A stretch of 64,000 nt of DNA from Dasypus novemcinctus (Eukaryota > Chordata > Mammalia > Cingulata > Dasypodidae), in contig NC_080678.1 of assembly GCF_030445035.2 (NCBI RefSeq), forward strand, positions 60,527,087 to 60,591,086, given 5' to 3'. Below the pieces are notes generated by a model. That model saw only the letters and a program-made list of their open reading frames with translations, did not search any database and was not told the origin of the DNA. Made by a program: the position numbers and the translations under genes. Shown here piece by piece: positions 23,132 to 33,954 of the stretch. Within the stretch, counting starts at the first letter, position 1, and every line of letters begins with the position of its first letter.

Positions 23132-25965
23132 ATTAAGAAAATCAAGCAGATTCAGAGCTAGAGTCTGGAAGATTAGTTTGCAGAAAATAGAAAGGGAGAA
23201 GAAGGCTGTGAGCCAACACTCATGTAGGTGAAATCTATGATAAAGTGGAAGTGAGCAGATGTGCAGTGAAGGGATATGACAGGGGTGTAGTGATATTATT
23301 GGGTTAAGTGGTGCAAGTTTGGCAGGGGTGTAAGGTGGGAAGTGGGGTTGGAAGGTTTATGGAACTGGGGGAGGGTTGGGGGAGGGAGCAGGTGAACACT
23401 GGTGATTGGCAGGTATATGGTTGAAACTACAATGTTGGGAAATGACAAGGAAAGGTTACTGGTTTAAGGTGTTGAATGTGGGTGCCTGCGGGACAGGGCA
23501 CACCTGGGGCAGTCTTCTAGACAATGTGTGAGTGATCATTTTGTCATGGTGTGTTGTTTCAGTGGTGGAGACCCGCATAATGAGTGGGAAGAAGTTGGAG
23601 TCCCATCCTGGGGAAGCCAGAGTCATTCTCAAATGGGGGTGGGGGGAAGCTCTTAAGAGGATGGGTGGTTCCTAATAGTGGAGGACAGACCAGTGCGTCA
23701 AGCCCTCAGTGTTGTTGTAAGTAACTATGAATCTGTCCTTCGAGGAGTGAAGCCTGGTGGTCACCATGGGCCCCGAAGGGAGGGGGAGGGAGGAATAGAG
23801 TGGAGGGAAGGGGGCTATTTAGGGGGCAATGATAGGGTACTGCATGATCTTACAATGATAGATACAGGCCATGTTGAATTTCATCCAAAATTTCTAAAAA
23901 TTTATGGTCTAGAGTGTAGACCATAATGTAAATAATTGACTGTTGTCAGTGGCTATGTTTCATTACTTGTACATAAGTTGTAACACATGTACCATCCATA
24001 TATAAAAGGGTTATTAATATGGGATGGGGAAAAGGTAGAGGATGTTGGGTGTATGGGAGTCCCCTGTGTTTTGGATGTTTCTTCACTGTGATCTAAATCT
24101 TCTTTCAAGACAAAATGAAAAAAGTAAGACACTGGGGAAGAAATGGAAGAAAATGTCACTGTACATATACGACAACAGGTATTATAGTGATGAAAGGCAA
24201 AATGTCAAAAAATCTTTTAAAATATTTTTCATTATATTTTTAATATCCCAATTTTTAAAATTTTATTTTAGTTTTTTCCTAAATTATTATGTATTTTATT
24301 TCTTATTTTTAAACTTATCATTATTTCATTTTATCATTAATTATATTTGGTGATATTCTTGGCTTCATTTTTGAAGGCATTTTGGACCACAATAGGGTTA
24401 CAACTGTGTGAGGGGGAGGATCACTGGTGTGGATATTAATGTTGGGGGATACATGGGGAGAAATTCATCTAGGCATACATATAAGGTAGATAAATGTTCA
24501 AATGTTCATGGGGCATTGTCACAGTGAGTGGAGATTAACATAATAACTGAAAGGATATTAAATTCCCATCCTGGGGAATTCTCCTACCTTCCCTATTGGA
24601 AAAGCAACAATCCCCCAAGTTCAGGGCAATGACTAGTGAAGAAGGATGGCCCATTGATGGGCTCTTGATATGGACAATTATGCTTATGTGCCTTTGCTGT
24701 TGAAAGTGCAACTTAGCCTAGTTCTGTAGGATATCTAAGAGTTACTTCCTGAGAGCCTCCATATTGCTCAAATGTGGTCTCTTTCTAAGCCAAAACTCAG
24801 CATATGAAGGCATTACCTTCCCCCCAGCATGGGACATGACTCCTGGGGATAAGCCTCTCTGGCACTGAAGGATTACTACCAAACATCAACAAGAAATGCA
24901 ACTGGAAAAAGATCTTGAATAAAAGGGGGAAATGTTAAAGACAAATGAGTTTATATGGCTAAGAGACTTCAAAGTGAGTCAGGAAGTCATCCCAGAGGTA
25001 ATGGTTATGCATATCTCAGAAGGATCTCATAGACTGACAAAGTAGATGCTACCACAAATAGCAGGGCTCATGAGGGCTCTGGAGATATCCACACACTATA
25101 GTCAGGACAGATAGTTCAGGAGTTTGGTACCTTTCCAGAGGGCCCTACTTTGGAATTTATGCTTGCTAGAAGGATAGAGTTGGACTCAGTTGTAGTTTTC
25201 CTACACATGGTTCTTCTGTCCTCTTATTTCAACCTATAATTAGTACTAGAGTTGGTAGATGTTCATCTGAGAGACTTAAAACTCTGGGTTGTCCATGTGC
25301 CAGCTGGGCTCTGAATCTCAATGGAATTGCAGCACCTACTCTCCAGTTCATTGGTCTCACCCAGAACAACTAACAAGGAGGTGAGGATGGACAACCACCA
25401 TATCAAGGAACCGAGAGAGTCTACAACTGCAAGCAAGAGAGTCCCATCCATTACCCATATGGGATTGAGGACCTCTATCAATTAGAGGTGGAGTGGACAT
25501 CACTGTCCCAGAATCCTCAGGATTGGGGAATAAAATATAAACTAGAGTTGACTTACTGGTATTCTACTATATACTTACTGAGATTCTAGCAATGGAAGAA
25601 ATTATATCATTGATGTGAAGACAGTGGCCACTGGAGGTGCTGAAGGCAGGGAGAAGGAAAAAGAGGTGTAATATGGGGGCATTTTTGGGACATTGCAATG
25701 ACAGACACAGGCCATTATAAATTCTGCCATAACCTGCAGAATTGAGTGGCAGAGAGTATAAACTACAATGTAAACTATAATCCATGCTTAGTGGCAATGC
25801 TCCAAATGAGTTCATCAATTGCAATGAATGTACCACCCTAAAGAAAGAAGTTGTAAATATGGGGAAGGGTGGAAGGTGTGGGGAGTGGGGCATAAGGGAA
25901 ATCCCTTGTATTTTTTTTGTGTAACATTTTGTGTAATCTAAGTATCTTTTAAAAAATACATTAAA
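23132..25965 (+). other. Long modular L1 3' UTR
   Basis: The non-coding tail of the plus-strand L1. It holds a G-rich polypurine part (23270-23400), a first module (about 23540-24110), an A/T-rich spacer (24180-24350) and a second module (about 24380-25965). The modules resemble each other: GTGGAGA...CATAATGAG...TCCCATCCTGGGG at 23567-23615 against 24528-24576, and the 3'-terminus-like text at 23855-24065 against 25690-25915. The second module is the true 3' terminus. No open frame of note. Confidence 0.7.
23367..23386 (+). other. G-quadruplex-type motif in L1 3' UTR
   Basis: Four G-runs (5, 3, 5 and 3 G) separated by one or two bases. Polypurine G-rich tracts that can fold as quadruplexes are a known feature of mammalian L1 3' UTRs. 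A second cluster lies at 23778-23815. Folding is inferred from the motif only. Confidence 0.6.
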
Positions 25966-26612
25966 TAACAGGCAAAACATACCATTGGCCATTTAATTTT
26001 AAAAATAGCAATATGCTTGTGCACATACACCAGTTTCTTTATGAACAATAAAGGAACGGGGAAGGGTAAAATGAAAGAATAGAGAAAACTACACTGTAGT
26101 AGTCAGGATGCAGTGGAAACAAACTGCGGTTTTTCTAATTGAGAATGATTTCTTGGTCTGTAGGAACAGAGTTCTGGAGTTAAGTAGCAGGCTTCCCTTT
26201 CAATAGATTCCACCTGTCTGCTGCTGGAATACATCAATTCTATCTTCATCCTCCATTTCCAGCTGTGCAGGTGTGTCTGTTTCATTGATTTGGCTGCCGA
26301 TCAAATTGAAATCTGATCCGCCTCGTTGACAAACCCTGTCATTCACAATAGGCTTTCATTAGTTTACTAAGTGGTGTATACCTCTTAATCTTAAACTTAA
26401 CCACAGAACCATCTTGCCCCACCACTTTCAAATTGATATGATTGTTGCTCTCAGTCTTGACTCTTCCTTGGGTTTTTCATCTGCCATGGTGAAAGCCAGA
26501 GTCTCCTCAGCTGCCACTTCACAAAAGAGGTACCAGGTCCACACTGTATGAGCACACAAGCAGCACCAGGAGTGGCAGAAGGAGGCGGCAGTGGTGGAGG
26601 AAGGAGAATTCC

Positions 26613-28154
26613 TCTGTATTTTTAATGACAGGGAGATTGAAGTAAGATATGTGAGTAATTTGCTTTTATGATACTGGTGACCCATGCAAGTCAGTACTAG
26701 GAAATATTGATTAGGCTGCTGGGAATCAGAATATGCTTGTGAGACACTTCCTGCTCCTTTAAACTTATCCTATTCCTATTTGTTTCGGAACAAAGATTCT
26801 CCTCTGCTTTATTGAGATTGGATCATCATTTACAACTCCACTGGCTCCAATTATCCTTCAGAACTGAGAAGATGCACTCTTCAAAATAGTCATAGACTTC
26901 CAACCATCTCTCCACTCCCCTACCTTTCTCTGGTGTGCATGCATGTGCTATCTCTCTCTCTCTCTCTCTCTCCCTCTCAATCACACACACATACATTCTG
27001 ACTTAATTTTATTTAAATAAGAATTTGTTGGAGATGGATTTTAAAAACCCAGAGTGGTTCACTTTAGGATAATGCCTTATATAAATGTATGGAAATAGGT
27101 TCCAAATAGCTGTCCTGCAAGGCATATGAGTTAATAATCAAAATAATAATAGAAGGAGACACACAAGAAATGATCAGCAATTAGACCTGCCTGGAATTGT
27201 AACATGGCTATCAAAAGGTACAGTGGCATTTATGGGTGTCATGAAGGTGATTAATATGCATCTAAACTCTGACAATTGTAGATCTAAAATGACGTGTTTG
27301 AGATTAGCAAACGACACTGACAGCAGGTAGATTAGGTTTAATAAAAACTAAATGTCTAGGAATTGAGGAGATTGCACTTTAAGAGAATATTACAGGAACA
27401 GGTAATATAAATTATAGTGTAGTTATTCATTGTGAATATGTGGGTGCTAAAAGAAATATTATGGTGGTTTAATATTTGGGAAATAGTGAGGAGCAAAATA
27501 TGTAAACCATAAATAAATTACTTTGAAGGTTAGGCCCATTATCATGAAATGAAAAGATAATTCTGTGAGATCAAAACAAGGGGCTGTTTCTGCTGTATTC
27601 TTCAAATTCATTAATTTATCCTATAAAAATTAAAGAAAAGCATATGAATAAAGTATGTAATATAAGAGAGATTGGCAATTTGAACTAAAACACTTAAGCA
27701 TTTGGTGTGGGAATCTAAGGGAATTTTTGCACATGACTGAATCTTTTTACTGGGCAATGAATATAGGCATTCCTAGGAGTTAAAATGTAAGAAATTATGA
27801 AGTACAAGATTTATGGAGCATTGTTAGAAAGAGAGGTGCGTAGACGAATTATTAGAGCTCAGATTAGCAGTAGGAGAAATTTCCAAAAGTTGATCTTACT
27901 GATTTGCTGACAAAGCTCTAGAGAAATTTAATTAAATTAATATGAGCTAGAGTGACTTTGTAGTAGACTGTCACCTCCTATAATTTATAGAACACCTTGG
28001 AGGCTATTTATATAGAGTTTGGGACATCGACAAAAGGAAATGCTTCTACAGAGAACTCAGAATACACATATACCAATATTTCCCAATTATAAGTCAGGGG
28101 TCTTCTAGCTCAGAATAACTTGGATAACTTTTAAAATAAATATAGATTTCAGGG
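26613..28154. other. Single-copy DNA with a (TC)n microsatellite
   Basis: A (TC)n run lies at 26951-26978 followed by a short (CA)n at 26981-26991. The first bases flank the 5' end of the SUMO2 pseudogene; I could not identify its TSD. No genes recognised. Confidence 0.5.
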
Positions 28155-28775
28155 CTGCATTAGCAGTCTATTGTTGTATAATGTATTGCCCAGACATTTA
28201 GTGATTGATTACAACAAACATCTATTATCTCACTGTTTCTGTGGATTAGGGAGCCAGTTTCAGCTTATCTGGGTGCCTTGTCTTAAGGTCTTCATAAGGT
28301 TCACATCAAGGTATTGGTTGGAGCTGAATCATCTAAATATTTGAGTGAGGAGGGAGGGTGGTTTATTTCTACACTGACTCTTATGGGCTGCTGGCAGGTT
28401 CAGAAGATTCAGTTCTATGTTCAATCATGTTGCTGTTTGCAGACCTAAATCTTCCCACATTCTTATTGGCAAGGTCATCTTTTCCTTGCTATGTGGGCTT
28501 TTCAGTAGAGCAACTCACAACATGGCAGCTGGCTTCCCTCAGATCAAGTAAACCACAATGAGAGAATAAGGGAGAGTGAGTAAGTTGAAAGTCACCATTG
28601 TTTTGTAACCTATTTCCAGAAGGGACACCCCATCACTTTGCCATATTCCATTTGTTAGAAGTGAGCCACTAAGCCCAGTTCATAATCAAAAGGCAGAAAT
28701 TACACACGAGTATGAGTTTTGGGCTGGGGAATCATTTGGGAGCCACCTCGGAGGCTGCTCCGCTTGCTCCGCTTG
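28155..28775 (-). mobile_element. Old MaLR/MLT-like LTR
   Basis: The plus strand follows a widespread mammalian interspersed repeat: TTGTTGTATAATGTATTGCC, ACATCTATTATCTCACTG, a CATGTTGCTGTTTGCAG block, CAACATGGCAGCTGGCTTCC, and a right part with GGAGCCACCTCGGAGGCTG. The AATAAT/AATAAA-type signal is on the minus strand. The class (MLT-type LTR) is inferred; I am sure it is an old mammalian repeat but less sure of the family. Confidence 0.5.
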
Positions 28776-29247
28776 AGCAATATTGCATGACAAGCAGGAA
28801 GTGGTGAGAAAACAGGAGGAGACCACCCAGGAATCAGACTATCCAAGCATACAAGCATAGTGATGTTACTTTCCAGGAATTCATTAAAGACCAAAAAGAA
28901 ACTCAACAAATGAAAACAATTTCTTTTTCTTTTTCATACTCTTACAAAATATTCCTGGCATAGTTAGGGAACTATGATATGCCATGCTGCTCTCTAGATT
29001 ACACAGATTAAATGAATACAGATTAGACTATAACAGCTTGAATTAAGGAACTGAATTTATTTTTCTTAACCAAGCATTAAATAATTAGTTTCCACTTTCT
29101 CACAATGCACTTATTTTTCTAAATCACAAATTCTCATTCTCATTCTTTGAGAAAAATTATGTTATTTTATGTATGTTACCTGACAAAGGTCTTATTTATA
29201 GAATATTTTCTCACCTGTCTGAGATCCTTTACATAATTTTTTAAAAA
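28776..29247. other. Single-copy DNA
   Basis: Nothing recognised. A tiny direct repeat GCTCCGCTT occurs twice at about 28756-28775, just before this stretch. Confidence 0.4.
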
Positions 29248-29370
29248 TATACTTTTTTATTTTTACTTTTTAAATGATACTTAGATTATATAAATGTTAC
29301 ATAAAAAAATTTAGGAATTCCCATATGTCTTGCTCCCAACCCATCCCACATTTTCCCACATTAATAACAT

Positions 29371-29402
29371 CCTTCATTAGTGTGGTACTGCACTAATGAA
29401 GG
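29371..29402. repeat. Perfect 12-bp inverted repeat in the L1 3' UTR
   Basis: CCTTCATTAGTG (29371-29382) and CACTAATGAAGG (29391-29402) flank an 8-base loop. It sits where the 3' tip of this L1 jumps to a part of the UTR that is about 800 bases away in other copies. Confidence 0.9.
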
Positions 29403-31179
29403 TAATGCATTTATGTGCTGAATTCTGCTTAGAGAGAGACCACATTTGAGCAACAAGGAGGCTCTAAGGAGATAATTTTTAGGCAATGTATAATGCTAGG
29501 CTAAGTTTCAATTTCACAAGTAAAGGTACATATAAGTTCATTCATCAATATTGAGGGCCTGTCAATGGTACATTCTCCTTTGGTAGTCACTGCCCCTGTA
29601 CTCAGGGGATTCTTGCTGTCCCATTACAGAGTGTGGCAGAGCTCCCCAGGATGGGAATTCAACATTCTTTAGGTTATTGTGTGAATTTCCACCCACTGTG
29701 ACAATGCCACATCAACACCTGAATACATTCATATGCCTTGTAGGTATGCCTCAGGGGAACCTCCTCCCAGCATCCCCCATCACTGACACTCTGCACCAAT
29801 GATCCTCCCCTGCCAGATGTAACCCTTCTGTGATCCAAAACTTCTTCAAAAATGAAGCTTAAAAAATAACCAACTATTAATAAGAAAATGAAATAATAAT
29901 GATAGTTTTAAAAACAACAAATAAAACTCAAAAAATTAAAAAGAAATTTGGAATAATAATAAAAATATAAACTTTTTAAAAATTGACATGGTCTTTCATC
30001 ACTGTAAGATCTGTTATCTTGTATGTACAGTGTCATATTCTTCTGTTTATTCCCCCGTGTCTTATTTTTTTCATTTTGTCCTCAAAGAAGCTTTAGGTTA
30101 CTGAAAAGTTACATGTAGAATATAGGGGATTCACATATACCCAACATCCTCCACCTTTCTCCTTTCCCTTATTAGTAATATTTTACATGTGGATGGTATA
30201 TTTGTTACAAAAGATGTATAAATACTGAAACATTGCTACTAACCATGGTCAATGATTTACATTATGGTTTTCATTTAGGACCATACACTTTTAAAAATTT
30301 TGTTGAAATTTAATGTGGCCTGTATCCATCATTGCAAGATCATGTAGGACACTTCTATCACCCACCAAAGCCCCATTTTCCATCTATTCTATTCCTCCCT
30401 CCCCTTCCCCTCAGGACTCATGGCAACCACCCAGCTTCACTCCTTGAAGGACAAGATTAATAGTTACTTGCAACAACATTGAGGGTTTGACATGCTGTCC
30501 TCTCCTCTATTAGGCACTATCTGTGCTCTGGAGAGACTCCTGACCCTGTGTTTGAGAACATAACAGGACTCCCCAGGATGAGTGTTCCAACACCTTCACA
30601 CTCATGTAGGTCTCCAGCCACTGATACAACATACTATAACAAGATGAACATTGGCACACTCCCTAAAAGCCTGCCCCAGTTGCCCCTCCCTGTTCTGAAT
30701 GCCCTCCATATCCAACACCTTAGATCAGTAACTCTTCCTGCCATATTGTCAAAAAGAGCATTCTCAGGGTTGTAGTTTCAACCACATGCCTTTAAATCTC
30801 CAGTGTTCACCTGGTCCCTCCTGCAACCCTCCCCTCTGTTCCATGGACAGTCCAACCCACCCTCCACTCCCTACCTCCCTCACAAACTAGCACTGCCCAT
30901 CCCAAAAGTATCACTGCACCACTGTCTTGCTCATCCACTGCACAACTGCACACTTCCACCTTATAATAGATTTTGCCCCTATGGGCATTGGCTCACAGCT
31001 CCCTTTCTGTCTCATGTAAACCAAGCTTCCAGACTCTAACTCTATGAGTCTGCTCAATTTGCTTAATTCATATTAGTGAGTCATGTAATATTTGTCCTTG
31101 AGTGCCTTGCTTGCTTCATTCAACATAAGGTCTTCAAGATTCATCCAAGTTATCCCATGTATTAATACTTCATTCCTTC

Positions 31180-31497
31180 TTACAGCTGAGTAATATTCCA
31201 TTGTGTGTGTATATATGTATATGTATGTACATACATGAGTTTGCTTATCCATTGATTTGTTGATGGACATTTGGATTCTATCCATCTTTTGGCAATAATA
31301 AATAATGCTGCTATGAACATTGGTGTGAATATATCTGTCTGTGTCCCTGCTTTCAATTCTTCTGGGTAAATACGCAGCAGTGGCATTGCTAGATCATATG
31401 ATAGTTCTATAGTTAGCTTCCTGAGGAACCACCAAAGTGTCCTCCACAATGGCTGCACCATTCTCCATTCCCACCAGCAGTGGAGAAGGGTTCCCAT
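31180..31497 (-). pseudogene. L1 ORF2 C-terminal fragment
   Basis: A 105-residue open stretch with [40 protein letters not shown] and MFIAALFIIAKRWIESKCPS, the conserved C-terminal blocks of L1 ORF2p. It is the remnant of the 29-33 kb L1. Confidence 0.85.
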
Positions 31498-31698
31498 TCC
31501 TCCACATCCTCTCCAATATTTGTAGTTGTCTGTTTTTTTTTAATAACTGCCAATCTAATGGGTGTAAGATGCTTTCTCATGGTAGTTTTGATTTGCATTT
31601 CCCTAATAGCTAGTGATGTTGAGCATCTTTTCATGTGCTTTTTAGTGATTTGTATTTCTTCTTTGGGGAAGTTTCTATTCAAATCACTTGCCCATTTT

Positions 31699-31970
31699 TT
31701 TTTCCTTTGGAGCCTTTGCTGGGGTTTATTAAAAATCGTACTAAACTATGACAGCATTCTTCTGCACAACTAAAATCAACTACTAAGTTGAACAAAAAAA
31801 TCTAATTGATTTGAGCAAAGTAATGTTTCCAAAAGTAAAATCTATTAAGAACAAGTAATATACATGTACAAGAAATTATAAGAAGTGACGATTGATGGTT
31901 AGTTACAGGTTCAAAGTATCTAATTATCCTAGTCCTGAGAACATAATAATTAAAATCAAATTTATACGCT
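31699..31970 (-). pseudogene. Reverse-transcribed mRNA 3'-end fragment, parent gene unknown
   Basis: On the minus strand this is about 265 bases of AT-rich sequence ending TTTTTAATAAACCCC, then about 20 bases and a short A-tail (T-run on plus strand 31695-31703, partly shared with the TSD). A polyadenylation signal at the right distance from an A-tail is what a mature mRNA 3' end looks like. It has no open frame, so it is UTR. I do not recognise the gene. It is not L1, SINE or MIR sequence. Confidence 0.65.
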
Positions 31971-32888
31971 GGCTCAAATGGTTCTCCTGAGGGCTATGGA
32001 GACCTACAGTTTCTAGAGTCATGGCAGATGACTCTGGAGTTCAGTGCCATGTTAGTTGGCACTAGTTTGGAGTTTGTGTTCCTGAGTGTGACGGAGTTGG
32101 ACTCAGATGTGACCTTTCTATACATGCCTCTTCTATCACTTTTACTGGACCTGTGGTTGACACTGGGTTGGTGTATTACAGGAGTATATTGGTGTATTCA
32201 GGAGACCTGAATCTCTGTACTCTCCATGTGACAGTCAGGCCCTGAGCCTCAGCAGACTTGCTACTCCTACCCTCTGGTATATTGGACTTACCCCGGCCAG
32301 CTAACAGAGAGATAAAGATGGTTAACCACCACACGAGGAAGCCAAGAGTGCCTACAACTGCAAGCAGGAGAATTGCATCCATCATTCATGTGGAATCTAA
32401 GACCCCTCTCAATATAGAAGTAGAGTGGACATAACCATCCCAGGGTCTGCAGGATGGAGGAATAGAGTATAGACTAGTGTGGGCTTACTGATATTCTACT
32501 ATGGAACTATTGTGATTAGTAATGGAAGAAATTGTAGCATTGATGTGGAGAAAGTGGCCACGGTAGCTGCTGAGGGTAGAGAGAGGGAAGAAGAGATATG
32601 ATGTGGGGGCATTTTCAGGACTTGGAGTTGTCCTGGGTGGTACTGCAGGGACAGATGCTGGACATTGTATGTCCTGCCATGGCCCACAGTGTGGACTGGG
32701 GGAGAGTGTAAACTACAGTGTAAACCATTATCCATATGGTGCAACAGTGCTCCAAAATGTATTCACCAAATGCAATGAATGTCCCATTATGATGAAAGAG
32801 GTTGTTGATGTGGGAGGGGTGGGGACCTCTTATATTTTTTGAATGTAACATTTAAAAATTAAAGAGAGAAAAAAATAAAATAAAATGT
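31971..32888 (+). mobile_element. L1 3' end (5'-truncated)
   Basis: It matches the second module of the L1 3' UTR from CTCCTGAGGGCTATGG (compare 25066) to the terminus near 32850, followed by an A-rich tail with AAATAAAATAAAATG. No ORF2 sequence is included. Confidence 0.88.
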
Positions 32889-33220
32889 ACTTGCCCATTT
32901 TCAAAATGGGTAGTTTGCCTTTTTATTTTCAAGGTGTATGATTTCTTTATATATGCTGGATATTATGCCCCTATCAGATATATGGTTACCAAATATTTTC
33001 TTTCTTTGAGTAGGCTGCCTTTTCACTTTCTGGACAAACCCCTTTGAGGTGCAAAAGTTTTCAATTTTGAGGAGGTCCCATTTATCTATTTTTCTTTCAT
33101 TGCTTGTACTTTGGGTATAAAGTTCTTGAAACCTACTGTAGATGCTTCCCTACATAATATCCAAGATCTTTATGGTCTTGGGTCTTATATTTAGATCTTT
33201 GATCCATCTTGAGTTAATAT

Positions 33221-33954
33221 CTATATCCAAGAAGAGCAACACACCCCAAAAAGAATAAGTCTGAATAAACCTATCCTGAGACACCTACTATTCAGCATAA
33301 GTATAAGAGATAGAGAAGATTCTGAAAGCAGCAAGAGAAAAGCAGAGCATCACATACAAAGGAAACATGATAAGATTAAGTGCTGACCTCTCATCAGAAA
33401 TCATTTAGGAGAGAAGAAAATAGTATGATGTATTTATAGTACTGAAAAAGAATAAGTGCTATTTTTCTGCTGAATTTCGTATCCAGCAAAGCTGTCCTTC
33501 CAAAATGAGGGTGAGTTCAAAGTCTACTCAGACAAACAAAAACTGATAGAATATGTTACCAAATAATCAGATTTGTAAGAGATACTAAAAGTGGTGCTGC
33601 CACAGTCTGAAAGGAAAAACAAGTGAGTGAGATTTGGAGAAGAGTTTAGAAATAAAGATTATTAGGAAGTGTAAGCAAAAGGAGAACAAGACAGAAAATA
33701 AAACCCTATGACAACTGAGAGCCGAACGACAAAATCGATGAAGTAAGTAATGCCTTTGCAGTAATAACACTGAATGTTAATGGATTGAATTTCCCAGTCA
33801 AAAGACATAGACTGACAGAATGGATAAAAAATATGAGCCATATGTATGTTGTATATAAGAGACCCACCTCAGACATAAGGACACAACCAGGTTAAAAGTG
33901 AAAGACTAGAAAAAGGTATTCTATGCAAATAGTAACCAAAAAAGTGCTGGAGTA
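33221..33954 (+). mobile_element. Inverted 5' segment of the 29-33 kb L1
   Basis: The plus strand carries L1 ORF1 C-terminal sequence (33221-33540, with a decayed RKAEHHIQRK and ADLSSE region), the short inter-ORF spacer, and the start of the ORF2 endonuclease (ITLNVNGLNFPVKRHRLTEW near 33768-33830, then a YKRPTS segment). It stops at GCTGGAGTA, 33954. The 2-3 kb that should link it to the RT part on the other strand are missing, as is common in twin-primed L1s. Confidence 0.82.

Larger units (their letters stand above)
21059..25972 (+). mobile_element. 5'-truncated L1 inserted in the SUMO2 pseudogene, 13-bp TSD
   Basis: The perfect duplication CAAAACATACCAT lies at 21046-21058 and 25973-25985 and is SUMO2 3' UTR sequence. 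The L1 starts inside the RT domain of ORF2 and ends with its 3' UTR and an A-rich tail (about 25950-25972). ORF2 stops at about 23131. Several stops and frameshifts and a nested L1 tip (22130-22519) break ORF2. The 3' UTR is about 2.8 kb, far longer than the few hundred bases of human L1. This is the only long L1 of the window on the plus strand. Confidence 0.93.
20711..26612 (-). pseudogene. SUMO2 pseudogene: SUMO2 processed pseudogene, split by an L1
   Basis: Two segments, 20711-21058 (distal 3' UTR) and 25986-26612 (rest of 3' UTR, coding region, 5' UTR), form one reverse-transcribed SUMO2 mRNA. The start codon is at about 26484 and the frame begins MADEKPKE. Next come a one-base deletion after codon 8, [15 protein letters not shown] followed by a stop where SUMO2 has Arg50, a one-base insertion before [16 protein letters not shown], and an end in FQQQTGGIY. 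No introns remain. The 3' UTR includes the AATAAA signal (TTTATT, plus strand 20723-20728) near the mRNA end. SUMO2 is a small ubiquitin-like modifier; this copy cannot make it. The parent could be SUMO2 or a close relative, but the UTR match favours SUMO2. Confidence 0.9.
31699..32888. mobile_element. Two-template insertion in one 13-bp TSD
   Basis: ACTTGCCCATTTT is duplicated perfectly at 31686-31698 and 32889-32901; without the insert the minus-strand L1 reads straight through. The left part (31699 to about 31970) is an mRNA 3' end on the minus strand, beginning with a T-run. The right part (about 31971-32888) is an L1 3' end on the plus strand, finishing in an A-rich tail. The single TSD around both implies one insertion event. 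The two parts are annotated separately. Confidence 0.78.
29248..33220 (-). mobile_element. L1 with inverted 5' part, main body
   Basis: A minus-strand L1. Its 3' tip lies at 29248-29390, followed by an internally deleted 3' UTR (to about 31080). ORF2 sequence (31080-31698, resuming 32902-33220) ends at the codons for the SRWIKDLNI region. The body is interrupted by the two-template insertion 31699-32888. The 5' part of the L1 follows on the opposite strand (33221-33954). All frames are broken. A TSD for the whole element was not found. Confidence 0.85.

Noticed and set aside
26428-26685. Working SUMO2-like gene
   Set aside because: It begins MADEKPKE but a one-base deletion shifts the frame at codon 9. 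A stop and a second indel follow, and there are no introns.
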